Shown here: positions 1 through 7,065 of the stretch, piece after piece
Layout: each line of letters begins with the position of its first letter
Numbering within the stretch: the first letter of the stretch is position 1
NCBI GenBank assembly: GCA_964555935.1
Contig: CAZKUN010000080.1
Location: 1 to 33,903, forward strand
Reading direction: 5' to 3'
DNA from: CAZKUN01 sp964555935
Lineage (GTDB): Bacteria; Armatimonadota; Zipacnadia; Zipacnadales; VGFC01
Length of the DNA stretch: 33,903 nucleotides
Notes under the pieces: generated by a model
Told to the model about the DNA's origin: nothing
What the model saw: the letters and a program-made list of their open reading frames with translations, nothing else
The model's database searches: none
Program-made: the position numbers and the translations under genes

Positions 1-87
1 ATTCTATCAGAAGATCGCGCTGATGTAGCTCTTACCAGCTAGGCGGCGGATCACGGATCGTCGCCAGCTTACGCAGGAGGCCAGTTC

Positions 88-354
88 ATGAGACTCGCAA
101 TCGCCTTACTCATCGTCACCGCACTACTCCTTCCGCTCGTGGCCGCCGGCTGTGGCAGCGCTACCGGAGAGGGGAGCGGCATCGGCGGGCTGTTCGACCC
201 CGATAACGGAGACCCAGGGATTCCGGGCACCGGCCCGACCGCGCCTCCCGGACAAGGCGGAGGCACCACGAATCCTCCGGGTCCTCCCAACCCGCCGACC
301 ACGCCGGATCCCGGCACAGATCCGGGCGGCCCGCCGCCCCCGCCGACGCTGTAG
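88..354 (+). CDS. small proline/glycine-rich lipoprotein
   Basis: An 88-residue protein that opens with a hydrophobic signal (residues 3-20) ending in VAAGC, a lipobox-like site that would lipidate Cys22. After the cysteine there is almost nothing but low-complexity Pro/Gly/Thr/Asp sequence, for example GPPNPPTTPDPG, with no folded domain. AGGAGG at 75-80 lies 7 nt before the ATG, so this start is well supported. The likely role is a membrane-anchored flexible tether or spacer, but no family is recognised. The next gene on the same strand begins 84 bp downstream. The region upstream (1-87) shows no recognisable gene. The composition bias means an opposite-strand frame also stays open; the lipobox and Shine-Dalgarno favour this one. 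Confidence 0.6.
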   Translation: MRLAIALLIVTALLLPLVAAGCGSATGEGSGIGGLFDPDNGDPGIPGTGPTAPPGQGGGTTNPPGPPNPPTTPDPGTDPGGPPPPPTL

Positions 355-438
355 GCCGGCTGGTGCTAACGTAACCATGGAGACGGCGCCGCGGGATTGA
401 CCGCGCGCGCCGTCGTTCTGTTTTCCCGGGGGCGCGCC

Positions 439-1203
439 ATGCAGCTTCATGTCTCTCAAGCTGACATCCTCAGCGGCTTGCGCGACTTGGGTCTCGGCGA
501 GGGTGATACGGTCCTCACGCACTCGTCGCTGAAGTCCTTCGGCAATGTTGAGGGCGGCGCCGACGCTGTGATCGACGCGCTCGTGGAATGCGTCGGCCCG
601 CGTGGTTGCGTCGTAGTGCCGACTCTCACGCTCGGCTCGAGCGAGAGCCCCGTGCGTTTCGATGTGGCCAACTCGCCATCGACATCCGGCTTGGTGACAG
701 AGACCCTCCGCAAACGCCCCGAAGCCCGCCGCAGCCTCCACCCGACGAGTTCCGCCGCCGCGATTGGCTGGGCGGCTGATGAGTTGACGCGCCACCACCT
801 CGACACGCCGTGTGGCCTGGTGTCGCCATACGGGCAGGTCTACCTGAGGGGAGGGTGGTGCCTGTTCATGGGGGCGACTTGGGGGAGCAACACCATGTTT
901 CACGTCGCCGAGGAGATTGCGGGGCTCGAGTACCTGCGCTACGCGACATTCCCCGACGCGCGGCTCATCGACGAGACGGGCGTTGAACGCGTCGTCACCT
1001 TCCGCCGCTACAACTGCTACCAGACAGGCGTGAAGCGCGACCTCGTCGCGATGGGGCCTCGGTTCGAGGCGGCCGGCGCCGCGCGTCGAGGCAGAATCGG
1101 CCCGAGCGAGTGCATGCTCATTCGCGCGAGGGATGTTATCGACATCTCCCTCAAGGCGCTCGCGGACGAACTCGACAGCATCGTGACCTACGAGACTACT
1201 TGA
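439..1203 (+). CDS. AAC(3)-family N-acetyltransferase-like protein
   Basis: A 254-residue protein of the antibiotic N-acetyltransferase (AAC(3)/YokD) fold, which uses acetyl-CoA. Family landmarks are HSSLKSFG (residues 28-35), the HPTSSAAAIG block (101-110), and LFMGATWGSNTMFHVAEE, whose His is in the position of the catalytic His of AAC(3) enzymes. Length is normal for the family. The frame can be extended to a TTG at 397, but the ATG at 439 starts exactly where homology begins and has a G-rich Shine-Dalgarno-like run at 428-432. Environmental members often have unknown acceptors, so antibiotic resistance should not be assumed. The last codons overlap the convergent remnant of a DUF4091 gene. 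Confidence 0.82.
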   Translation: MQLHVSQADILSGLRDLGLGEGDTVLTHSSLKSFGNVEGGADAVIDALVECVGPRGCVVVPTLTLGSSESPVRFDVANSPSTSGLVTETLRKRPEARRSLHPTSSAAAIGWAADELTRHHLDTPCGLVSPYGQVYLRGGWCLFMGATWGSNTMFHVAEEIAGLEYLRYATFPDARLIDETGVERVVTFRRYNCYQTGVKRDLVAMGPRFEAAGAARRGRIGPSECMLIRARDVIDISLKALADELDSIVTYETT

Positions 1204-1291
1204 TCGCCTCGATGATCCGGATCACCTCAAGCTTCATCTCATTCCCATCGTATTCCGCTGGTGGCGTCCGCTGGTTGAGGGCGACGACGTC
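1196..1291 (-). pseudogene. remnant of a DUF4091 gene: duplicated C-terminal end
   Basis: These 96 bases align without gaps to 1989-2084, the 3' end of the complete DUF4091 gene (83 of 96 identical by eye). In the same frame they encode ALNQRTPPAEYDGNEMK and continue to IIEAIK and a TAG stop, where the intact gene has ALNQRTPPAGYDANEMK and MIEAIR. About 25 of 31 residues match, starting from the aligned Asp. Similarity ends at about 1291, and a TGA lies in frame at 1304-1306, so only the tail survives. It has no start codon of its own. It lies just downstream of the toxin gene and touches the end of the acetyltransferase gene. Confidence 0.85.
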
Positions 1292-1313
1292 GGCGCGTAG
1301 TCGTCAGAAACCA

Positions 1314-1676
1314 TCACGTGCCGGTCGCCCAGAGACCGAGAAGTTGTCTCATCGTCTCCTCGACGCGCAGCATCGTCGACTTCGACACCGCACCAAGCCT
1401 CCGTTGGAGTCGGCTGGTCGAGATGGAGCGCACGTCCTCGCACTTGATGAAGCCAGGTTTGCCGAGGCCCGCCTCCGGCGGGTCCACTCGGACATGGTGC
1501 GGGAAGCCCTTGTCCTTCGTGGTGAGCGGAAGGGCGATCACCAGGCCGGAGCGACCTCGGTTCCAGCGGTCGTGGGAGACAATGAGAGATGGGCGCGGGC
1601 CGCCCTGCTCGTGGCCGAGGGGCTGGCCAAAGTCCGCGTACCAGATCTCACCACGCAGAGGCGTCACTCCGTCCAT
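1314..1676 (-). CDS. MazF/PemK-family endoribonuclease toxin
   Basis: A 120-residue protein with the PemK/MazF SH3-like barrel pattern: LRGEIWYADFGQPLG near the N-terminus, then EQGGPRPSLIVSHDRWN and VIALPLTTK. In this family the Arg of the RP motif and the Thr of the PLT motif are at the RNA-cleavage site. It probably cleaves mRNA when the antitoxin is lost. It starts with an ATG inside the 3' end of the antitoxin gene (13-nt overlap, 1664-1676), the usual antitoxin-first, translationally coupled order. It lies between the DUF4091 tail fragment and the complete DUF4091 gene. Confidence 0.88.
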   Translation of the reverse strand: MDGVTPLRGEIWYADFGQPLGHEQGGPRPSLIVSHDRWNRGRSGLVIALPLTTKDKGFPHHVRVDPPEAGLGKPGFIKCEDVRSISTSRLQRRLGAVSKSTMLRVEETMRQLLGLWATGT

Positions 1677-1924
1677 TCGTCGGCCCCCAGGTCATCCATG
1701 AGCGTGTTCTCGGATAGCCGGCGCTCTTCAAGTTCCTCCGCCCAGGCGCCCGAGTCACCTTGCAGGCGGGCGTAGGCGGCGTCGGCCGCATCGAAGAACA
1801 GCTCGGCGCGGTACAACTCTAGAGCGTGGCGGATGACGTCCGCGATGGACTGCCCCGTGCTGGCCGCCGTATTCTTGAGTTCGTCCCGCAAGCTGTCATC
1901 CACACGAACAGACGTGCTGGCCAT
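1664..1924 (-). CDS. ribbon-helix-helix antitoxin of the MazF-type module
   Basis: An 86-residue protein. The N-terminal ~45 residues (ASTSVRVDDSLRDELKN, then TGQSIADVIRHALELYR) fit a ribbon-helix-helix DNA-binding unit: a short beta strand and two helices. The acidic C-terminal tail, rich in Glu and Asp (EELEERRLSEN), is suited to toxin binding. The frame extends upstream to 1972, but that would run through the promoter. The ATG at 1922-1924 is preceded by a strong CCAGGAGGTG Shine-Dalgarno (1931-1940), so it is the start chosen. By analogy the protein should repress its own promoter at the palindrome overlapping the -10 element. Confidence 0.85.
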   Translation of the reverse strand: MASTSVRVDDSLRDELKNTAASTGQSIADVIRHALELYRAELFFDAADAAYARLQGDSGAWAEELEERRLSENTLMDDLGADEWTE

Positions 1925-1949
1925 CGCTCTCACCTCCTGGAGTCCATTA

Positions 1950-1979
1950 AGTATACGTATCTGATTACACATCCGTCAA
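1950..1979 (-). promoter_or_regulatory. promoter and likely operator of the toxin-antitoxin module
   Basis: On the minus strand TTGACG (1979-1974) and TATACT (1955-1950) are separated by 18 nt, a good sigma-70-type promoter 25 nt upstream of the antitoxin ATG. A perfect 8-bp palindrome, ATACGTAT (1953-1960), overlaps the -10. This fits autorepression by the ribbon-helix-helix antitoxin. The promoter is read directly from sequence; the operator role is inferred. Confidence 0.65.
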
Positions 1980-1988
1980 CTAATCCGT

Positions 1989-4802
1989 CTACCTAATCGC
2001 CTCGATCATCCGGATCGCCTCAAGTTTCATCTCATTCGCATCATAGCCCGCTGGTGGCGTGCGTTGGTTGAGGGCGACGGAGTCGGTGAGATCTGTCAGC
2101 CACTGCTCCGCGCGGTCGGTCTCAGTGGGCTTGCGGTTTGCGTCGCGGTTGGCCGCGATGGTCTTCGATAGGGCGTTCAGCAGGTAGAAGTCCTCGGCGC
2201 CCTCACGGCAGCGCTCGAAGTGAACCGTTGGGTAGATGTCGTCGCGACCATAGCAGATCATCGACGTATCGGGTTCGCGGCCGTCGAGGTCGAAGAACTG
2301 GTAGCCGTGGAGGACGTTCAGGTGCCACTGCCAGCGCGCGGTGACGCCCTTGGCGTGTTCGCTCCACTGGTACAGCCCGAACGAGTAGCGCGTCCGGCCC
2401 TGGTTGTAGATGTGGACCTCTCGCCCAAGCTGCTCCGCCTCGGCCATGACCAAAGGACTGTGGTTGTTGAGGCTGCTCACCGCGAGCGCGCCAAAGAACC
2501 GCTGATGCCACAGCAGCATGTCGTCTTCGTCAGTGGGCCGCGAGTCGAAGTTGACCGAGTACGAGCCGCTCGGCTTCACCGTCTCGGGGAAGCGCTCGCA
2601 GACCTTGTCCATGATGCGCATGAAGGCAAGCTCTTCCTCGGCCTGCTCCCGCACCCGCGTCTCATCACACATCGCGTAGTAGATCACCGGCCAGTCGTTC
2701 TCGCGAGCATGGGCATCAACGACCTCCCACGCGCGCATGACGGCCGCCTCGTAGTCCAGCCCGCTGTCTTCCTCGACCTTGGCGCCCGTGGCTCCCTTGG
2801 TGTAGCGATCGTGCAGTCCCTGGAAGCGCAGCCCGCCGTAGCCGTTGATGGCCTTGTCGAAACCGTATTGCTTCAGCAACGCGAAGAACTCGTCGCACGT
2901 GCCGAAGTCGATCTGCGGAACGCCGAGCTGCCATCCCGTGATGCGCCAGCTTGGACCACCCGAGACGCCGTTCGCGCCATGGCTCTGCAGCAGGCGGAGC
3001 GTGTTCTCGAGCGCGTCGGCGCTCGTCCCTTCGGGGAGTAGCGACGCCGGCGGCATCAGGCCAAAGTAGCCCATGATGTAGTCGGTCTCGCGGTCGAGCG
3101 CGACGTCATGGACGCGGATGGTGAGGGGGGCGCGCAGCAGTTCATCGCCGCCTGGGCTCGTCATGACGAGATCGGCGATCGTCTCGCCGGCAGGAGTGTC
3201 CGCGTCGGTTGCGAGGGGCACCACCACAACGCGGGTAACGTCGGCGGGCATCTCGACCGTTTCGGTCATCCGGACCGTGTGGGGCCGCGTGCTATAGGCG
3301 ATGGAGCCAAAGCCACGGCTCGTGCTATAGCGCACGACGCCCACCGGCATCGGCGCTCGCTGGCCCTCCACCTCAACGTGGAAGCCGCACTCGCCCAGGT
3401 CAGCCTGCGGCCGGATCGCGAGCCCCAGCAACTCCACCTCGCCCTTGGCGAGATCACACTCGATCGCGATGGCGTCGGGATCGGCGGGGGCGTTGGGCGT
3501 TGAGTAGGGCCCGATTTCGTCCTCGATGCCGACAGGCCACGCGACGAGCTTCTTCTCCGCCCAGGCATCGCTGATGCCGATTGGCTCCGGCGTGGGATCG
3601 AGGCAGACGGCCTTCGCGCGGAACTCGTCGGCGACGGCTTCGAGCTGGCCGGCCAACCACTTCGTGGCCTCATCGTCGTCGACGCGATGCAGGGCCACTG
3701 CGGAGAGCTTGCTGCCCCACGTGACGTCCGACTCGAACTGAAGTGTCAGCCCGGTCTCGCCGGCCGTCGCCTGGAAGCGCATCGGTCTAGCGAGTTCCTC
3801 GGCCATGTACGTGTCCCAGATATCCACGTTGATGGGCTCGATATCCTCGAACCGGAAGAGCGCGGTGCTGCGCCCGTCCGGACGGATCTCTGACCACGCG
3901 AGTTCACCGTTGGCGAGGATCCGGCGGTCGGCATTCTTGGCTTGCTCGCCACCCCAATAGCCGCAGTTCTCGTAGATGACCAGGCATTCGTAGTCACCAG
4001 CCGGGACGTCGACGCGGAAGCTGTAACCGTTGGCCGCGCAGAAGTCCTGCGTCAGCATCGTGCCGAAGGTATTGTCCCTGGCGGCGCCATCCCAAGGGGT
4101 GTTGTTGGCCGGCGTCCAGCCATAGCCCACTTGCGCGTCATGCGCGGTCTGATTGGAGGCTGCGGTCCACCCCAGCATCACCGGCTGGCTGGGCGGGCCG
4201 AAGTCGAACGCCCACACGCTCTCGGGTCTGTCGATCGTGACGAAGCGGATGTTATCGACGATGATGCGGCCCGTCTCACCCTTGCCGCCGAAGCCGAAGT
4301 CGAGCCGGATGATCTGTGAGGGGTCGATGTCGGTCTTGATGTCGTTGTTGCGGCTTCCGGCCTCGCCTCGGTAGATGCCTCTCGTTGGGACGACCCACCG
4401 GCCCGCGCCCGGCGCGAAGGTGATGCTGCTGTTGTGTCGGTTCCAGTAGGAGGCATTCTTGTCTTGCCACGCTTGGTCGCCAATCAGCAGGCTCGCGCGC
4501 ACGGGGAAGTCGTTGGGGTTGAGGATGTCGACCACGAGGGCATCGTGGGCCGACCAATCCTGCACCACGCGGTTCCAGAAGAGATGCGCCGCGTCCCACT
4601 GGCCGTTCGGATCGAAGGTCAGCTCGAGCGCCGTGTCGCCTTGCGTCACGCCCTCATTGACCAGCGCTTGCCCGCCGGCGGTTATCTCCCACTGGCTCAG
4701 TTCGGCCTGATCCTCGAAGCCGTTGATGAGCACGTCCTGTGCGGGCGTGACACAACCCGATAGCAGACAGGCCGCGATGGCCATGATGGCTGGTCGACGC
4801 AT
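1989..4802 (-). CDS. DUF4091 (GH123-like) lipoprotein
   Basis: A 937-residue lipoprotein with lipobox LLSGC (Cys17). Residues ~27-190 look like a carbohydrate-binding beta-sandwich (GFEDQAELSQWEI to IIVDNIRFV). A second beta-rich, malectin-like part begins at FDFGPPSQPVMLGW. The C-terminal half is a DUF4091 TIM-barrel-like domain related to GH123 hexosaminidases. YYAMCDETRV places Asp713-Glu714 where GH123 enzymes have a catalytic Asp-Glu pair. It probably acts on an exported or environmental glycan, substrate unknown. TCCTCC at 4807-4812 is the Shine-Dalgarno. It is the last gene of a three-gene operon, 12 nt after the previous stop. Its 3' end is duplicated at 1196-1291. Confidence 0.82.
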   Translation of the reverse strand: MRRPAIMAIAACLLSGCVTPAQDVLINGFEDQAELSQWEITAGGQALVNEGVTQGDTALELTFDPNGQWDAAHLFWNRVVQDWSAHDALVVDILNPNDFPVRASLLIGDQAWQDKNASYWNRHNSSITFAPGAGRWVVPTRGIYRGEAGSRNNDIKTDIDPSQIIRLDFGFGGKGETGRIIVDNIRFVTIDRPESVWAFDFGPPSQPVMLGWTAASNQTAHDAQVGYGWTPANNTPWDGAARDNTFGTMLTQDFCAANGYSFRVDVPAGDYECLVIYENCGYWGGEQAKNADRRILANGELAWSEIRPDGRSTALFRFEDIEPINVDIWDTYMAEELARPMRFQATAGETGLTLQFESDVTWGSKLSAVALHRVDDDEATKWLAGQLEAVADEFRAKAVCLDPTPEPIGISDAWAEKKLVAWPVGIEDEIGPYSTPNAPADPDAIAIECDLAKGEVELLGLAIRPQADLGECGFHVEVEGQRAPMPVGVVRYSTSRGFGSIAYSTRPHTVRMTETVEMPADVTRVVVVPLATDADTPAGETIADLVMTSPGGDELLRAPLTIRVHDVALDRETDYIMGYFGLMPPASLLPEGTSADALENTLRLLQSHGANGVSGGPSWRITGWQLGVPQIDFGTCDEFFALLKQYGFDKAINGYGGLRFQGLHDRYTKGATGAKVEEDSGLDYEAAVMRAWEVVDAHARENDWPVIYYAMCDETRVREQAEEELAFMRIMDKVCERFPETVKPSGSYSVNFDSRPTDEDDMLLWHQRFFGALAVSSLNNHSPLVMAEAEQLGREVHIYNQGRTRYSFGLYQWSEHAKGVTARWQWHLNVLHGYQFFDLDGREPDTSMICYGRDDIYPTVHFERCREGAEDFYLLNALSKTIAANRDANRKPTETDRAEQWLTDLTDSVALNQRTPPAGYDANEMKLEAIRMIEAIR

Positions 4803-4814
4803 GGAATCCTCCGG

Positions 4815-5606
4815 TTACGGCTGTAGGCGCTTACTAGAGACGTCTTCCTCGCACGCCGCCACGCATGCGTCGAGATCTCCGTCGATGAAGTAGATGAGCT
4901 GGCGGAAGACGACTGTCTCGCCGGGAGAGAGTTCAGGAACCGGCGCCTGTTGGCTGTGGATGCAGCGCAGGTACTCGGCTTCCTGGTTGTGGAACACGCA
5001 TTGGTAGTCGTCTGATGCCGTCCCGATGCACGCGCGGCCATCCGCGGCGAGGCAGACCATCAGCGGATGGTCCGCGCGGGGCTTCTGGTTGCAGCCCGCA
5101 AACTGGCCGCGCCAGCTATCCTCGCGGCGCGCCTCCAGGAAGCCCTCTCGGTAGTACATCGGCAGCCCGGCGGTCGGCTCGAGTGATTCGAGGGCGCGCC
5201 AAACCCCCTCGACGCGCAGATAGATACGCGAGAAATCGTCGCAGTCGAACCGCGGGGCGCGCGACAGGTGCAGGCAGTTCTGGGCCCGCACGAGAGGGAG
5301 AGAGCGATCCGCCTGGTTCGTGACCTCAACCTCGGCCATGAGCCGTTGATCGTCGACCGGCGTGAGACGGGCCTCGATGCGCGCCTCCGGGTGATCGAGG
5401 TACTTCCACTTGAGGCCACCACCCGCAGTCGTCTCGAAGGTCTGGCGCCCGACGACCGGATGCCACTGCACCCATAGCTCCCCCACCGCCTCCGGCATCC
5501 AGAGGAGGAACTCATCATCCGGCCAGCCGCTCACCCGGATCGAGATCTGAGTGGTCGGCACGTCACGTATGGTCATCGCCTCGAACGTGCTCAACTCAAA
5601 CCGCAT
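4815..5606 (-). CDS. unknown beta-rich protein in the DUF4091 operon
   Basis: A 263-residue protein without signal peptide or membrane segment. I do not recognise the family. The sequence alternates short hydrophobic strands with polar turns (ELWVQWHPVVG, RIEARLTPVDD, LMAEVEVTNQADRSLPL), typical of a beta-sandwich; a resemblance to mutarotase-like or carbohydrate-recognition folds is only a guess. Notable are an aromatic and charged central part (MYYREGFLEARREDSW) and five or more cysteines. GAGGAG lies upstream of the ATG. It is 27 nt after the beta-propeller gene and 12 nt before the DUF4091 gene, so all three are probably co-transcribed and used in one sugar-related task. Confidence 0.7.
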   Translation of the reverse strand: MRFELSTFEAMTIRDVPTTQISIRVSGWPDDEFLLWMPEAVGELWVQWHPVVGRQTFETTAGGGLKWKYLDHPEARIEARLTPVDDQRLMAEVEVTNQADRSLPLVRAQNCLHLSRAPRFDCDDFSRIYLRVEGVWRALESLEPTAGLPMYYREGFLEARREDSWRGQFAGCNQKPRADHPLMVCLAADGRACIGTASDDYQCVFHNQEAEYLRCIHSQQAPVPELSPGETVVFRQLIYFIDGDLDACVAACEEDVSSKRLQP

Positions 5607-5633
5607 CGCCCCACTCCTCGCGGTTGCCGGTGG

Positions 5634-6917
5634 TTACGGCTTGATGCAGTAGACGCCATCCACGCCGCGGATGAAGAGCGCGCCGTTGGAGATCGCCGGC
5701 GTGGACCAGACGGTGTCGCCGAGCGCGTTCGTGTCAATGACATTCAGCGTGTCGCCCGGTTCAATGACGTGCGTCAACCCGTCCTCGTCCATGGCGAAGA
5801 CTTTGCCGTCATATCCCCACGGCGAGGCCCAGAAGCGCTTCGCATCCGGCACATCCATGTCCACGTAGGCCGGCTCGCCCGTCGTCGCGTTGTAGCAGTT
5901 CAGTTCCGCGCCTTGGCGGTCGAGAATGTAGATCCATCCCCCGTACACCAGGGGCGAAGACATCTGCACGCCACAGTGGGGCGTCGACCATGCCACGAAC
6001 TCGCCGGTCGTCTCGCCTTCGGCCGGCGTGATGTCGCCCGAGCCGCCCGCCTTCACCGCGCGCAGGACGCCGCCGCCCTCGTCGGAGCGGCCCGGACGCG
6101 TTCGTTCCTCGTTGGCGACGTAAAGCATGTCGCCGACGGCAGTGGGGGAAGCGGAGCTGCGCCCGCCCGCCATGCCGAGCGTCCAGAGCACGTCGCCCGT
6201 GGCGGGGTCGTATGAGGTGACGATCTGTCCGCCCGCGACCAGTTCGGTCCGGAGGCTGTTGGTCCAGATGAGCGGCGTGCTCCAGCTTGTGATCTCGTCT
6301 CGGTCCGCGCGCCAGCGCTCGTCGCCCGTCTCCGCGTCCAGGGCAACGATGAACGACTGCTCCTCGTTGTCGATCTGCAGAAGCAGGAGCCCGTCGTGTA
6401 GGACCGGCGAGCTGGACGTCCCCCAGCCGTTCATCATCGGGAACGCGCCCAGGTCCTTCTCCCAGACCGGGGTGCCGTTGAAATCGTAGCAGTAGACGCC
6501 GTGCATGCCGAAGTAGGCGTAGACGCGCTCGCCATCGGTGACGGGCGTCTCGGATGCGTAGGTGTTGACGCCATGGGTCGGCGTGCGCGGCTCGCCCTCG
6601 CGGCAGACCTGCTTCCACGACACGCCGCCCGTGGCGACGTCCAGGCAGTAAAGCTCCCAGCGGTAAACGCCGTCCGCCTCGACGGCCGTCGCGATGAACA
6701 CGCTCTTGCCCCAGACGACCGGGCACGCCCAGCCTCGGCCGGGGATGCTCGCCTTCCACGCGACATTCTCAGCCGCGCTCCAGTCGGCGGGGAGGTTCGT
6801 CTCTTCCGTCAGGCAGTTGCCGCTAGGCCCGCGGAACTTCGGCCAGTTGTCCGCCTGCGCGGTAGTTGCTCCGATCAGGGCTGCGAGGCACAGAATAATC
6901 GCTATCGATCGAGTCAC
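5634..6917 (-). CDS. secreted PQQ-type beta-propeller protein
   Basis: A 427-residue exported protein with repeated propeller blades of the PQQ-binding-like (quinoprotein/BamB-like) type. Signature strings are CLDVATGGVSWKQ, ALDAETGDERWR, SYDPATGDVLWTLG and CYNATTGEPAYVD. The mature N-terminus NWPKFRGPSGN is a hallmark of the expanded planctomycete-type family. The frame is open up to 7067, but GTG at 6917 is the better start: TCCTCC (6924-6929) gives GGAGGA five nt upstream, and the protein then begins with a proper signal peptide (SIAIILCLAALIGATTAQA). No PQQ-dehydrogenase active-site motif was seen, so a binding or scaffold role is likelier than catalysis. It is first in the operon. Confidence 0.83.
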   Translation of the reverse strand: MTRSIAIILCLAALIGATTAQADNWPKFRGPSGNCLTEETNLPADWSAAENVAWKASIPGRGWACPVVWGKSVFIATAVEADGVYRWELYCLDVATGGVSWKQVCREGEPRTPTHGVNTYASETPVTDGERVYAYFGMHGVYCYDFNGTPVWEKDLGAFPMMNGWGTSSSPVLHDGLLLLQIDNEEQSFIVALDAETGDERWRADRDEITSWSTPLIWTNSLRTELVAGGQIVTSYDPATGDVLWTLGMAGGRSSASPTAVGDMLYVANEERTRPGRSDEGGGVLRAVKAGGSGDITPAEGETTGEFVAWSTPHCGVQMSSPLVYGGWIYILDRQGAELNCYNATTGEPAYVDMDVPDAKRFWASPWGYDGKVFAMDEDGLTHVIEPGDTLNVIDTNALGDTVWSTPAISNGALFIRGVDGVYCIKP

Positions 6918-6948
6918 GGTGGGTCCTCCAAGTATGGCTTCCTGGGCG

Positions 6949-6955
6949 ATACTAC
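6949..6955 (-). promoter_or_regulatory. possible -10 element (GTAGTAT) for the beta-propeller operon
   Basis: The 148-bp divergent gap between the beta-propeller and DUF4838 genes contains GTAGTAT on the minus strand, 31 nt before the GTG start. The same heptamer, or GTAGAAT, occurs before four other genes in this window. No good -35 is visible, so this is a weak call. Confidence 0.35.
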
Positions 6956-7065
6956 AGAACGGGCCATTCCGGCTCCGATTCCCCGTGTCCTGCACCTTGG
7001 AGGCGCCGAACCGTGGATGGGGAACGAGTGTTGGCACACGTGAAGCCGTCTCCACGGAGGTCGCC

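Noticed and set aside
439..1203. Calling the acetyltransferase an aminoglycoside-resistance determinant
   Set aside because: The AAC(3) fold is shared by many enzymes with other or unknown acceptors; the sequence alone does not show resistance.
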